A stretch of DNA of 64,000 nt from Cupriavidus sp. U2 (GTDB taxonomy: Bacteria > Pseudomonadota > Gammaproteobacteria > Burkholderiales > Burkholderiaceae), in NCBI RefSeq assembly GCF_009663685.2, contig NZ_RCOG02000002.1, forward strand, positions 505,499-569,498, written 5' to 3'. The notes beneath the pieces are model-generated. The model searched no databases, had not been told where the DNA came from, and saw only the letters and a program-made list of their open reading frames with translations. The position numbers and the translations under genes are program-made. This document shows, in pieces, positions 36,398 to 46,149 of the stretch (its first letter is position 1; each line of letters starts with the position of its first letter).

Positions 36398-37768
36398 ATG
36401 CTGCCTCATCCCGATCCGCTCGAATCGCTTGAATCGATCCACACCAGCCTGCGCGCCGGCCAGACGTCCCGCGCGGACCTGATCGCCGACGCGGCCGCCC
36501 GGGCCGCGAGCCCCGCCGGCAAGGCCGTCTACCTTCACACCACCTTAGATGCCGCCCGCCAGGTGGCGCACGCCGCCGACGCCGCCGCGCGCGCCGGCAA
36601 GCCGCTGCATCCGCTGGCCGGCCTGCCCGTATCGGTCAAGGATCTGTACGACGTGGCCGGCGAGGTCACGCGCGCCGCGTCGGCCGCCCGTGAGGACGCG
36701 GCACCCGCCACGGCCGATGCCGCCGTGGTAGCCCGGCTGCGCGCGGTCGGGGCGGCCCTGATTGGCCGCACCAACATGACCGAATTCGCGTTCTCGGGCG
36801 TCGGCATCAATCCCCATTTCGGCACGCCGGTCAACCCGTGCGACGACACGACCGCACGCATTCCGGGCGGTTCTTCGTCGGGCGCAGCGGTTTCCGTCGC
36901 GCTGGGCACGGCCGTGGCGGCATTGGGCAGCGACACAGGCGGATCGATCCGGATTCCGGCCGCCCTGTGCGGCATCACCGGCTACAAGCCCACCGCGCGC
37001 CGTGTGCCGCTGACCGGCGCGTTTCCGCTCTCCTCCACGCTGGACACGGCCTGCGCCATGGCACGCACGCTGTCCGACTGCATTGCCGTGGACAGCGTCA
37101 TCGCCGACGCCCCGGTCATTCCGGTCGTCAACGCGCCCACGGCCCTGCGGCTGGCCATTCCGCGCCAGCTGGTGCTCGACGACATGGACGACGCCGTGGC
37201 GCGTGCCTTCGACCGCGCCATGGGCCGGCTGTCGGCGGCGGGGGTACACGTGGAACACGTGGACATGCCCGAGCTGGCCGAACTGGCCGGCCTCAACGCG
37301 GCCGGCGGTTTCTCGGCGCCCGAGGCCTTTTCGTATCACCGCGCCCTGCTGGCCACCCATCGCGACCGCTACGACCCGCGCGTGCTGAGCCGTATCGAGC
37401 GCGGCGCCGCGATGAGCGCGGCCGACTACATCGCGCTGCACCGCGCCCGGCTGGACTGGATTGCCCGCATGGAAGCGCGCCTGGCACCGTTCGATGCCGT
37501 GGTCTGCCCGACCGTGCCGATGGTGGCCCCGCCGATTGCCCCGCTGGTGGCCGACGACGCCCTGTTCTTCCGCACCAATGCCCTGCTACTGCGCAATACG
37601 TCGGCCTTCAATTTCCTGGACGGCTGCTCGGTGTCGCTGCCGTGCCAGGCGCCGGACGAACTGCCAGTGGGCCTGATGCTGTCGCACGGCCCGATGCGCG
37701 ACGCGCACCTGCTAGGCACGGCCCTTGCATTGGAATCGATCGTTCGACCGTCACAGCACGCAGGCTGA
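36398..37768 (+). CDS. Amidase (amidase signature family)
   Basis: 456 residues from MLPHPDPLESLESI. The Ser-Ser-Lys triad is visible as Lys in VSVKDLYD, Ser in PGGSSSGAAV and Ser in SDTGGSIRIPAA. Family members hydrolyse amides (aryl or alkyl amides, urea derivatives) or act as GatA. GatA is unlikely because no gatB/gatC is adjacent and the sequence is shorter. The start is uncertain, since no good ribosome site is seen and an in-frame ATG lies 51 bp upstream. It heads a plus-strand run with a TRAP transporter that probably imports its substrate or a related acid. Confidence 0.9.
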   Translation: MLPHPDPLESLESIHTSLRAGQTSRADLIADAAARAASPAGKAVYLHTTLDAARQVAHAADAAARAGKPLHPLAGLPVSVKDLYDVAGEVTRAASAAREDAAPATADAAVVARLRAVGAALIGRTNMTEFAFSGVGINPHFGTPVNPCDDTTARIPGGSSSGAAVSVALGTAVAALGSDTGGSIRIPAALCGITGYKPTARRVPLTGAFPLSSTLDTACAMARTLSDCIAVDSVIADAPVIPVVNAPTALRLAIPRQLVLDDMDDAVARAFDRAMGRLSAAGVHVEHVDMPELAELAGLNAAGGFSAPEAFSYHRALLATHRDRYDPRVLSRIERGAAMSAADYIALHRARLDWIARMEARLAPFDAVVCPTVPMVAPPIAPLVADDALFFRTNALLLRNTSAFNFLDGCSVSLPCQAPDELPVGLMLSHGPMRDAHLLGTALALESIVRPSQHAG

Positions 37769-37787
37769 GCCAGGCCCGCGCCGTGAC

Positions 37788-37815
37788 CGCGGTACCGCGC
37801 TTATGTCTCAGACAT
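37788..37815. promoter_or_regulatory. Two palindromes upstream of the TRAP operon
   Basis: CGCGGTACCGCG (37788-37799) and ATGTCT-c-AGACAT (37803-37815) are both perfect. They sit between the amidase stop and dctP, about 87-114 bp before the dctP start. They are operator candidates for the divergent winged-helix regulator or another factor. Confidence 0.4.
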
Positions 37816-37901
37816 TGAGGCCCAGCGCGGCGGCAGTTCCAGGTAGTTCCAAACCCGCGCAGCCGGGCAGGCGCCCGAGCGCAACACCAGGAGAGATCGA
37901 G

Positions 37902-38873
37902 ATGCGAGTCAAGGCAATGGCAGTCGCGGCGGCGGCACTGCTGCTGGCCGCCACGGCGGCACGGGCGGATACCAAGTGGGACCTGCCAACCGGATACCCG
38001 GCCACCAACCTGCACACCGAAAACCTGCAGCAGATGGCCAACGACGTGGAAAAGGCCACGGGCGGCAAGCTCAAGATCGTCATCCATCCGAACGGCTCGC
38101 TGCTCAAGGCCAACGAGATCAAGCGCGGGGTGCAGACCGGCCAGGTGCAGATGGGCGAGATCCTGATGTCGCTGCTGGCCAACGAGAATCCCGTGTTCGG
38201 CGTCGATGCGGTGCCATTCCTGGCCACCAGCTACGCCGATTCGTACCGGCTCTGGCAGGCCTCGAAGCCGGTCACCGACAAGGTGCTCGACCGCCAGGGC
38301 ATGAAGCTGCTCTACGCGGTGGCCTGGCCGCCACAGGGCATCTACGCGAACAAGCCGATCAACAGCGCCGCCGACATGAAGGGCCTGAAATGGCGCGCCT
38401 ACAACCCGGCCACCTCCAAGATCGCCGAACTCGTCAGCGCCCAGCCGGTGACGATCCAGGCCGCCGACCTGGCCCAGGCGCTGGCCACGGGCACGGTCAA
38501 CTCGTTCATGTCGTCGGGCGCCACCGGCGTGGACACCAAGGTCTGGGAATCGGTCAAGTACTTCTACACCGTCGATGCCTGGCTGCCCAAGAACATGCTG
38601 GTGGTCAGCAAGAAGGCGTTCAACGCGCTGGACAAGCCTACCCAGGACGCCCTGCTCAAGGCCGTGGCGGACGCCGAGAAGCGCGGCTGGCAGGTCTCGG
38701 AACAGAAGACCAAGGAATACCTGGGCACGCTGTCGAAGAACGGCATGACCGTGGCCCCGCCGTCGCCCCAGCTCAAGGCCGACATGCAGAAGGTGGGCGA
38801 AGTCATGGTGGGCGAATGGGCCAAAAGCGCCGGCGACGACGGCAAGGCCATCCTCGACGCCTATCGCAAATAA
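37902..38873 (+). CDS. dctP: TRAP transporter substrate-binding protein DctP
   Basis: 323 residues. A Sec signal peptide (AAAALLLAATAARAD) is followed by a DctP-type binding protein with KLKIVIHPNGSL, the conserved substrate arginine in LKWRAYNP, and MSSGATGVDTKVWES. It binds an organic acid in the periplasm and delivers it to the DctQM permease. The ATG with GGAGAG upstream is chosen; longer in-frame starts lack a ribosome site and would bury the signal peptide. Its substrate is not predictable from sequence, but the adjacent amidase hints at an acid related to an amide. Confidence 0.93.
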   Translation: MRVKAMAVAAAALLLAATAARADTKWDLPTGYPATNLHTENLQQMANDVEKATGGKLKIVIHPNGSLLKANEIKRGVQTGQVQMGEILMSLLANENPVFGVDAVPFLATSYADSYRLWQASKPVTDKVLDRQGMKLLYAVAWPPQGIYANKPINSAADMKGLKWRAYNPATSKIAELVSAQPVTIQAADLAQALATGTVNSFMSSGATGVDTKVWESVKYFYTVDAWLPKNMLVVSKKAFNALDKPTQDALLKAVADAEKRGWQVSEQKTKEYLGTLSKNGMTVAPPSPQLKADMQKVGEVMVGEWAKSAGDDGKAILDAYRK

Positions 38874-38997
38874 GCAGCCGACCACGGCTTGAACGCCGGC
38901 CACGCGTTTTGTTCCACCGGCACGGCGCGCATGCCGCAGGGCATCGCGCCGGGCTTGTTCCATGCTGTCCGCAGTATTACCGGTAGCCTGTTATCTC

Positions 38998-39549
38998 ATG
39001 GAAGCCCCTCTCATCAAGAAGCGATGGCTCGACCATCTGCTTGACGCGTTTGCCGTCCTCGGTGCGCTCTGCATCCTGGCGGTCTGCATCATGATGATCG
39101 CGATGTCGATCTCACGCGAGACCCTGTTCGTGCTCAAGGGCGGCGACGACATCGTCGCCTGGCTGTGCGCGGCATCGGCCTTTCTGATCCTTGGCCAGAC
39201 CTTCCAGCACGGCGGCATCGTGCGCGTGGAGATGCTGCTCGATGCGGTCGGCCCCCGCCGCCGCTGGCCGCTGGAGGTGGTATCGCTCACGATCTGCGTG
39301 GTGTTCGCTGGCTATGCCGCGTGGGCGCTTGGCACGTTCGCCTGGCAAAGCTGGGACATCAACGATGTTTCGCAAGGCCAGATCGTGATCCCGCTCTGGA
39401 TTCCGCAGAGCTTTGCCGTGCTCGGCGCCATCGGCTTCCTGCTGGCCGTGGCCGACGAATGGCAGCGCGTGGTGCGCCGGCAGAAGCCGCGCTACCAGCT
39501 GGCGCAGGAAGCCAAGCTGGCCGCCGGCGATTTCGGGGAGACCATCTGA
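38998..39549 (+). CDS. dctQ: TRAP transporter small permease DctQ
   Basis: 183 residues with four membrane segments. It contains KGGDDIVAWLCAASAFLILG and HGGIVRVEMLLD, typical of DctQ. The ATG at 38998 is chosen; a start 36 bp upstream would add a hydrophobic stretch, and neither has a strong ribosome site. The stop overlaps the dctM start (TGATG), so the two permease genes are coupled. Confidence 0.9.
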   Translation: MEAPLIKKRWLDHLLDAFAVLGALCILAVCIMMIAMSISRETLFVLKGGDDIVAWLCAASAFLILGQTFQHGGIVRVEMLLDAVGPRRRWPLEVVSLTICVVFAGYAAWALGTFAWQSWDINDVSQGQIVIPLWIPQSFAVLGAIGFLLAVADEWQRVVRRQKPRYQLAQEAKLAAGDFGETI

Positions 39550-40859
39550 TGAGCACCGTACTCGTTGCACTGGTCCTGTTGCTGGTCATGATCGTCTTCC
39601 TGGCCATTGGCGCCTGGATCCCCGTCGCCATCGCCGTCACGTCATGGGTGGGTCTGGTGATCTTCTCCGACCACGACGCGCTGGTGAACCTGGCCAACGC
39701 GTGGTGGTCGTCCAGCGCCTCGTATACGCTGGCGTCTCTGCCGCTGTTCGTATGGATGGGCGAAATCCTGTTCCGCACCAAGCTGTCCGAGCAGATGTTC
39801 AACGGCTTGTCGCCGTGGCTGAACTGGCTGCCCGGGCGTCTCATGCACGTCAACATCCTGGGCTGCGGCATCTTCGGGTCGGTCTCGGGCTCGTCGGCCG
39901 CCACCTGCGCCACGATCGCCAAGTCCGCCCTGCCCGAACTGACCCGGCGCGGCTACGACGAACGCGTCACGCTGGGGTCGCTGTCGTGCGCGGGCACGCT
40001 TGGCATCCTGATACCCCCGTCGATCACGATGGTCGTGTATGCGGTATCGGCCGATGTGTCGATCATCCGCGTGTTCCTGGCCGGCTTCCTGCCCGGGCTG
40101 CTGCTGATGCTGCTGTTCTCGGGCTATATCGTCGTCTGGGCGCTGATGAATCCGAACCGGACCCCGCCGGCCGAGACCTTCGGCTGGGGCGCCCGCCTGG
40201 CCTCGATCCGGCAACTGATGCCCTGCATCATCCTGATCGCCTTCATCACCTGGATCATGATGGCCGGCTATTCCACCGCCACCGAGGCGGCCGCGTACGG
40301 CGTGGTGGCATCGCTGGGCCTGGCCTGGGCGGGCGGATCGCTGACACGCAAGGCGTTCTGGGAAAGCCTGATGTCGGCCACCCGCCTGACCGCGATGATC
40401 ATGTTCGTACTGGGCGCCACGTCGTTCCTGTCGGTCACCATGAGCTTCACGGGCATTCCGCGGGCACTGGCCGAGTGGGTTGCCGCGCTGCACCTGTCGC
40501 CGTGGGCGCTGATCGCGGTGCTGACCGTGATCTACATCCTGCTGGGCACGGCGCTGGACGGCATCTCGATGATCGCGCTGACCACGGCCACGGTGCTGCC
40601 CATGGTGCAGGCGGCCGGGTTCGATCTGGTATGGTTTGGCATCTTCATCGTGCTGCTGGTGGAAATCGCCGAGGTGACCCCGCCCGTGGGCTTCAACCTC
40701 TTCGTGCTCCAGAGCATGACCGGCAAGGACAGCAACTATATAGCGCGCGTGTCGCTGCCGTTCTTCATGATGATGGTCGTTGCCATCGGCATCATCACGG
40801 TGTGGCCCACCGTGGTCACCTGGCTGCCCGACGTGGTGATGGCGAAGGAGCTCAAGTAA
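39549..40859 (+). CDS. dctM: TRAP transporter large permease DctM
   Basis: 436 residues and about twelve membrane segments. It has the DctM landmarks CGIFGSVSGSSAATCATIAK, GTLGILIPPSITMVVYA and VEIAEVTPPVGFNLFVLQ. It forms the ion-driven channel with DctQ and takes substrate from DctP. It is followed 40 bp later by the NAD(P)HX repair gene in the same direction. Confidence 0.95.
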   Translation: MSTVLVALVLLLVMIVFLAIGAWIPVAIAVTSWVGLVIFSDHDALVNLANAWWSSSASYTLASLPLFVWMGEILFRTKLSEQMFNGLSPWLNWLPGRLMHVNILGCGIFGSVSGSSAATCATIAKSALPELTRRGYDERVTLGSLSCAGTLGILIPPSITMVVYAVSADVSIIRVFLAGFLPGLLLMLLFSGYIVVWALMNPNRTPPAETFGWGARLASIRQLMPCIILIAFITWIMMAGYSTATEAAAYGVVASLGLAWAGGSLTRKAFWESLMSATRLTAMIMFVLGATSFLSVTMSFTGIPRALAEWVAALHLSPWALIAVLTVIYILLGTALDGISMIALTTATVLPMVQAAGFDLVWFGIFIVLLVEIAEVTPPVGFNLFVLQSMTGKDSNYIARVSLPFFMMMVVAIGIITVWPTVVTWLPDVVMAKELK

Positions 40860-40899
40860 GCTCCGGACACCCGCAGTCATCCTCAGGAAACCCACCCGG

Positions 40900-42540
40900 A
40901 TGCGTGAGCCCGACATGAATACCGACGTCACCGCTTCCTCCCTGTCCGCCACCCAGCCGGGCACGCCGGCCGAGACCGCCGCCGCGCCCGTCTGGTTCCC
41001 GCTCGATGCGGCCGGAGACGATCCGACCCCGCTCTACGACGTGGCGGCGATCCGCCGGGTCGAACAGGCCGGGCTGGACGCCACGGCGCCCTTCACGCTG
41101 ATGTCGCGCGCGGGCGCCGCCGCGGCAGACTGGATCCACCAGCATGTGCCCAGTGGCCGCATCCTGTTCCTGGCCGGCCGTGGCAACAACGGCGGCGATG
41201 CGTTGGCGGCCGCCACGCGCCTGCATCAGGCCGGGCGCCTGGTCGAAGCGTGGCTGATCGCCGAAGCAGACCAGTTGCCGGTCGATGCCGCGCGCGCCTG
41301 GTTCGACGCCCGCGCCGCCGGCGTGCCGCTGCTGGCCACGCATCCGGACCCCGAGGCGGCCTTGCCGCCCTGGCCCACCGGCTGCGTCGCGGTCGTCGAC
41401 GGCTTGCTCGGCATCGGTCTGAACCGTGCCGCCGATGGCGAGATGGCACGCTGGATTGCGCATCTGAATGCGTCGCACCTGCCGGTGTATGCGCTCGATA
41501 TCCCGAGCGGGCTCTTTGCCGATACGGGCGCAGGGCAGCCGGCCGTCCGGGCGCGCCGCACGCTGACGTTCCTGGCCGCCAAGCCGGGCCTGCTGACACT
41601 GGATGGCCGCGACTGCGCGGGCGCCATCGACATCGCCCCGCTAGGCCCGGACTATCCGCCTGCCGAGCGGCCGGTGGCCATCGTCAACCAGCCCGGCGCG
41701 TTCCTGCATGCGCTGCCGCGCCGCGACCACGCCGCGAACAAGGGCCGCTTCGGCAGCCTGGCCGTGATCGGCGGCAACCATGGCATGACCGGCGCACCGC
41801 TGCTGGGTGCGCGCGCCGCGCTGCATCTCGGCGCGGGCCGCGTGCACGTGGGCTTCCTGGCCCAGCCGGCACCGGCCATCGATCCGGTTCACCCGGAACT
41901 GATGCTGCATCAGGTGAACGAACTGTCGCTCGATGCGATGTCGGCTTTCGTGGTCGGGCCCGGCATGGGCAGTGGCACGGCAGCGCGCAAGCAACTGGTC
42001 AAGCTGATCGACTTCTGTGCCAATGCGGAGCTGCCGCTGGTGCTCGACGCCGATGCCCTGAACCTGCTGGCGGCTGACGAAGCCCTGAACCAGTCGCTGA
42101 TCGACAGCGGGCTGGACTACGTGATGACGCCGCACCCGCTCGAAGCCGCGCGCCTGCTGGGCAGCCATGTGGCCGACGTGCAGCGCGACCGCCTGGCTGC
42201 CGCGCACGCACTGGCCACCCGCTGGCAAGCCACGGTCGTACTGAAGGGATCCGGCACGGTCATCGCAACGGCCGAGAGCGCTCCCGCCACCCTCAATCCC
42301 ACCGGCAATGCCGGGTTGTCCACGGCCGGCACCGGCGATGTGCTGGCCGGCATGATCGGCGCGTTGCTGGCGCAAGGCGTGCCGATGCTGGCCGCCGCAC
42401 GTGCCGGGGTATGGATTCACGGGCGCGCCGCCGATCGGCTGGTGGACGCCGGCACCGGTCCCGCCGGTCTGACCGCGAGCGAGCTCTACCTGCCCGCACG
42501 GGCCATCTTCAACGCGTTGCTGCAAGGCGGCGCGGCATGA
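40900..42540 (+). CDS. nnr: Bifunctional NAD(P)H-hydrate epimerase/dehydratase
   Basis: 546 residues, a fusion. The N-terminal YjeF-type epimerase domain (about 40-255) has GRGNNGGDALAAATRL. The C-terminal ADP/ATP-dependent (S)-NAD(P)H-hydrate dehydratase domain (about 270-540) has KGSGTVIATAE and GTGDVLAGMIGALL. Together they repair hydrated NADH and NADPH. A second in-frame ATG lies 15 bp downstream; the first follows AGGAAA and is used. It is a housekeeping repair gene placed after the TRAP genes, and overlaps the next gene by 4 bp. Confidence 0.95.
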   Translation: MREPDMNTDVTASSLSATQPGTPAETAAAPVWFPLDAAGDDPTPLYDVAAIRRVEQAGLDATAPFTLMSRAGAAAADWIHQHVPSGRILFLAGRGNNGGDALAAATRLHQAGRLVEAWLIAEADQLPVDAARAWFDARAAGVPLLATHPDPEAALPPWPTGCVAVVDGLLGIGLNRAADGEMARWIAHLNASHLPVYALDIPSGLFADTGAGQPAVRARRTLTFLAAKPGLLTLDGRDCAGAIDIAPLGPDYPPAERPVAIVNQPGAFLHALPRRDHAANKGRFGSLAVIGGNHGMTGAPLLGARAALHLGAGRVHVGFLAQPAPAIDPVHPELMLHQVNELSLDAMSAFVVGPGMGSGTAARKQLVKLIDFCANAELPLVLDADALNLLAADEALNQSLIDSGLDYVMTPHPLEAARLLGSHVADVQRDRLAAAHALATRWQATVVLKGSGTVIATAESAPATLNPTGNAGLSTAGTGDVLAGMIGALLAQGVPMLAAARAGVWIHGRAADRLVDAGTGPAGLTASELYLPARAIFNALLQGGAA

Positions 42541-43484
42541 CCCAGGTTGGCACACTGGCCGGCGGCGAAAATGGCGATGGCGCGCGGCGGCGCCTGCTGA
42601 CCGGCATCGCCCTGCTGGTTATGGGGCAATGGATTCTGAGCCTGCTCGACGCCACGGGCAAGACGCTGACCCAGCAGGGCCTGCCCGTGGTGGCCGTGGC
42701 GTGGGTCCGTTATCTGGGCCACGTCGTGGCGATCTTCCTGCTGATCGGGCCGGCGCGCTGGCAACGGCAGTCGCGTCCCGCCGCGCCGCGCCTGCAGTGG
42801 CTGCGCGGCGCGCTGATGCTGGCCTCGACGCTGGTGTTCTTCAGCGTGCTGAAGCTGATGCCGCTGGCCACCGCCACCGCGCTGAACTTCTGTGCGCCGC
42901 TGATCGTCGTGGCGCTGTCGCCGTGGTTGCTGGGCGAGCGCCCCGGCGTACATGCGCGATGGACGCGCTGGATCGGCGTCGGCATCGGCTTCGCCGGCAT
43001 GCTGGTGGTGGTCCGCCCCGGCGGCGAACTCGACGCCGTGGGCGTGGGGCTGGGCCTGCTGTCGGCGCTGCTGTTTGCGCTGCTGCAAATGCTGACGCGC
43101 CGCATCGCCGCGCATGACGCGCCCATGACAACGCTGATCCAGAGCGGCGTGACGGGTGCCGCGCTGACCACGCTGCTGGTACCGTTCTTCTGGTTCGCGT
43201 CCGTGCCGACGCCGACGCAAGCGGCGCTTCTGCTTTCGGCAGGCCTCACCGGGTCGCTTGGACACTACTTTGTGATCCGCGCATTCCAGTATGCAGACGC
43301 TTCGTTCCTGAGCCCGTTCCTGTATCTGCAGATCTTTTCCGCTACCGTGGTCGGATACTTCGCATTCGGCCACCTGCCGGACTGGACCACCGCCCTGGGC
43401 ATTGCGGTGATCTGCGCCGGCGGCCTGTGCGTGGCAGGCGGCGAACCCGTGCTGCGCCGGGTGGCCACGCGGCTACGCCGCTAG
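42537..43484 (+). CDS. EamA/DMT-superfamily transporter
   Basis: 315 residues with ten membrane segments in two EamA repeats. It includes LNFCAPLIVVALSPWLLGERP and ASFLSPFLYLQIFSATVVGY. Members export amino acids or other small metabolites, or import them; the substrate is unassigned. The ATG overlaps the stop of the NAD(P)HX repair gene (ATGA), so it is translationally coupled to it. Confidence 0.92.
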   Translation: MTQVGTLAGGENGDGARRRLLTGIALLVMGQWILSLLDATGKTLTQQGLPVVAVAWVRYLGHVVAIFLLIGPARWQRQSRPAAPRLQWLRGALMLASTLVFFSVLKLMPLATATALNFCAPLIVVALSPWLLGERPGVHARWTRWIGVGIGFAGMLVVVRPGGELDAVGVGLGLLSALLFALLQMLTRRIAAHDAPMTTLIQSGVTGAALTTLLVPFFWFASVPTPTQAALLLSAGLTGSLGHYFVIRAFQYADASFLSPFLYLQIFSATVVGYFAFGHLPDWTTALGIAVICAGGLCVAGGEPVLRRVATRLRR

Positions 43485-43684
43485 TCGCCCCAGGCTGCCG
43501 CCGACGGCGGCGAACGCGCGCTGGCGCACATACTCCGCGTTCGTGACGGCGCACAACCACTGCGCAGCCCCGCGCACAAACCCGGCCCCACGTCGGACAA
43601 CGCCCGATACGGCGGGAGCGACTCGACTGTTAAGGTTTTGCAGATGCCGCAAGTGGCGTTACGTTTTGCTGCTACTTTCGGCTT

Positions 43685-43710
43685 TTGACATCACATCGGA
43701 GCGATATACT
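43685..43710 (+). promoter_or_regulatory. Promoter candidate upstream of pgi
   Basis: A -10 of TATACT (43705-43710) lies 53 bp before the pgi start. TTGACA is present at 43685-43690, but only 14 bp away. The TTTTGA just upstream gives a 16-bp spacer. It lies in a 279-bp gap in which no gene is seen. Confidence 0.35.
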
Positions 43711-43763
43711 TGCGCTCAGGCCCGTTACGGCTGGCCAATGCCCGAGATCTCCAGAACACCCCC

Positions 43764-45392
43764 ATGCCGACTGAACTCCACGCCTGGACTGCCCTGCGCC
43801 ACCACTACGATGCCATCCGCCACACGCCGATGCAGCAGTGGTTCGCCGAGGCCGAAGCCGCCCGCCGCGTCGAGGACTTCTCGCTGGAAGCCGCCGGCCT
43901 GTACCTCGACTTCTCGAAGAACCGCATTACGTTCGAGACCTTCGCCCTGCTCATGAAGCTGGCCGAGGAAGCGGGCGTGGCCCAGCGCCGCGATGCCATG
44001 TTCGCCGGCGAGCATATCAATACGACGGAAGACCGCGCCGCGCTGCACGTGGCGTTGCGCGCCTTGCCCGACGCGCCGTTCAAGGTGGACGGGTCATCGG
44101 TCATGCCCGGCATCAACGACGTGCTCGGCCGCATGCGCGATTTCGCCGCCCGCGTGCGCAACGGCGGCTGGACTGGCTTCAACGGCCAGACCATCACCGA
44201 CATCGTCAACATCGGCATCGGCGGTTCGGACCTCGGGCCACGCATGGTGTGCCGCGCCCTGGCCCACCTGGCGGACCCGCAAGGGCCCCGCATGCATTTC
44301 GTGTCCAATGTCGACGGGACCGAACTGGCCGAGACGCTAGTACGGCTGGACCCAGCGCGCACGCTCGTCATCGTGTGCTCGAAGACGTTCACCACGCTGG
44401 AGACCATGGCCAACGCGTGCAGCATGCGCGACTGGTTCCTGCGCCACGGCGTGGCCGAGAACCAGTTGGCACGCCATTTCGTTGCCGTGTCCACCAACCG
44501 CGAAGCCGTGGTCAAGTTCGGTATCGACCCGGCCAACATGTTCGAATTCTGGGACTGGATCGGCGGCCGTTTCTCGCTCTGGTCGTCGGTTGGCCTGTCG
44601 ATTGCGCTGGCCGTGGGCTTCGACGCGTTCGAAGACCTGCTGCTCGGTGGCCGGGCCATGGACGATCATTTCCGCACGGCGCCGCTGGCCCGCAACATGC
44701 CCGTGGTCATGGGCATGCTGGGCATCTGGTATCGCAATTTCTTTGGAATGCCGACCAGCTGCATGGCGCCCTATTCCACCTCGCTCGAACTGTTTCCTGC
44801 CTTCCTGCAGCAACTGGAGATGGAAAGCAACGGCAAGTCGGTGCAACTGAACGGCGACCCGGTACACGCGGAAACATCGCCTGTCGTCTGGGGCACGGCG
44901 GGTACCAACGGCCAGCATGCCTACTTCCAGATGATCCACCAAGGTTCGCAGATCGTGCCCGTGGACTTCGTGGCGCCGCTGGTGCCGCCGCGCGACCTGC
45001 CCGGCCATCACGCCAAGCTGCTGGCCAACTGCTTTGCCCAGGCCGAGGCGCTGATGCGCGGCCGTGGCGCCGATGAACTGCGCGCCGCCGGTGTCACCGA
45101 CGAGGCCCGCATCCCGCATATGGTTTTCGAGGGCAACCGCCCCAGCAATACGCTGCTGATGGAAGACCTGACGCCCCACGTGCTGGGCGCACTGATCGCC
45201 CTCTACGAGCACCGCACCTTCGTGCAGGGCGTGGTGTGGAACATCAATTCGTTCGACCAGTGGGGTGTGGAACTGGGCAAGATCCTGGCGCGGCCGATCG
45301 AACAGGAACTGACCGGGCAAGGCACAGCCACGCATGATGCGTCGACCGCTGCGCTGATCGCCCGCGCACGTGGCGTGCTCGGGCGCGGCTGA
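43764..45392 (+). CDS. pgi: Glucose-6-phosphate isomerase
   Basis: 542 residues, normal length. The first signature region contains [16 protein letters not shown] and the second [10 protein letters not shown]; substrate-site segments [12 protein letters not shown] and GSQIVPVDF are present. It interconverts glucose-6-phosphate and fructose-6-phosphate in the cytosol. The ATG of MPTELHAW is chosen because the N-terminus then aligns with the family; an upstream start would add 18 unrelated residues. The gene appears monocistronic. Confidence 0.97.
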   Translation: MPTELHAWTALRHHYDAIRHTPMQQWFAEAEAARRVEDFSLEAAGLYLDFSKNRITFETFALLMKLAEEAGVAQRRDAMFAGEHINTTEDRAALHVALRALPDAPFKVDGSSVMPGINDVLGRMRDFAARVRNGGWTGFNGQTITDIVNIGIGGSDLGPRMVCRALAHLADPQGPRMHFVSNVDGTELAETLVRLDPARTLVIVCSKTFTTLETMANACSMRDWFLRHGVAENQLARHFVAVSTNREAVVKFGIDPANMFEFWDWIGGRFSLWSSVGLSIALAVGFDAFEDLLLGGRAMDDHFRTAPLARNMPVVMGMLGIWYRNFFGMPTSCMAPYSTSLELFPAFLQQLEMESNGKSVQLNGDPVHAETSPVVWGTAGTNGQHAYFQMIHQGSQIVPVDFVAPLVPPRDLPGHHAKLLANCFAQAEALMRGRGADELRAAGVTDEARIPHMVFEGNRPSNTLLMEDLTPHVLGALIALYEHRTFVQGVVWNINSFDQWGVELGKILARPIEQELTGQGTATHDASTAALIARARGVLGRG

Positions 45393-45450
45393 GGGGGCGG
45401 CGGGATCGCTGCCTTCGCAGCCCTTGCCTTTTTGCGTGGCCAGTAGCCGG

Positions 45451-46149
45451 CTAGATTTCCGTTCCCATCAGTTCGTCGCTGGCCACCCGGCCGGCATCGA
45501 TCGTCAGGACACGTCCGCAACGCGCGGCCACCGAGCGGTCGTGCGTCACCAGTACCAGTGTGGATCCGGCATCGCGATTGAGTTCGAACATCAGCGCGAT
45601 CACGGCTTCGCCGGTGGCGGTGTCCAGGCTGCCGGTGGGCTCGTCGGCAAACAGGATGTCCGGCCGTGCCACGAAGGCGCGGGCCAGCGCCACGCGCTGC
45701 TGCTCGCCACCCGACAGCGTGCGCGGATAGTGCGTCAGGCGCTTGCCCAGTCCCACGCGCTCGAGCATTTCCGTGGCACGCTCGCGTACGCGCGCGGTTT
45801 CTCCGCGCAGCTCCAGCGGCAGCATCACGTTTTCCAGCGCCGTAAGGTGCCCGACAAGCTGGAACGACTGGAACACAAAGCCGACATGGCGCCCGCGCAG
45901 CGCCGCGCGCTGGTCTTCGTCGAGCTGGAAGATATCCTGCCCGTGCAGGCGAACCGATCCGTTGCTGGGCAGGTCAAGCCCGGCCAGCAGGCCGAGCAGC
46001 GTGGATTTGCCCGACCCCGAAGCGCCGACGATGGCCAGCGTTTCGCCGGCCGTGACGGAAAACGAGACGTCGTGCAGAATCGTCAGCGAACCCGTCGTGT
46101 CAGCTACGGTCTTTCCGAGTGACTCGACAGCAAGAATGGAAGAGGACAT
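45451..46149 (-). CDS. ABC transporter ATP-binding protein (LolD/YbbA-like)
   Basis: 232 residues from [13 protein letters not shown]. Walker [11 protein letters not shown]-loop [19 protein letters not shown], signature [15 protein letters not shown], Walker [14 protein letters not shown] and the H-loop VTHD are all intact. It belongs to the MacB/LolD/YbbA group that powers FtsX-type membrane partners, but no permease gene (ybbP-like) is adjacent here. The gene is divergent from the TesA-type esterase, as ybbA and tesA are in E. coli. Its start codon overlaps that of the esterase by 2 bp on opposite strands. No good ribosome site is visible. Confidence 0.9.
   Translation of the reverse strand: MSSSILAVESLGKTVADTTGSLTILHDVSFSVTAGETLAIVGASGSGKSTLLGLLAGLDLPSNGSVRLHGQDIFQLDEDQRAALRGRHVGFVFQSFQLVGHLTALENVMLPLELRGETARVRERATEMLERVGLGKRLTHYPRTLSGGEQQRVALARAFVARPDILFADEPTGSLDTATGEAVIALMFELNRDAGSTLVLVTHDRSVAARCGRVLTIDAGRVASDELMGTEI

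Noticed and set aside
45393..45450. Possible terminator after pgi (GCTGC-cttc-GCAGC with a later T-run)
   Set aside because: The stem is only 5 bp and the T-run is seven bases away, so it is too weak to call.
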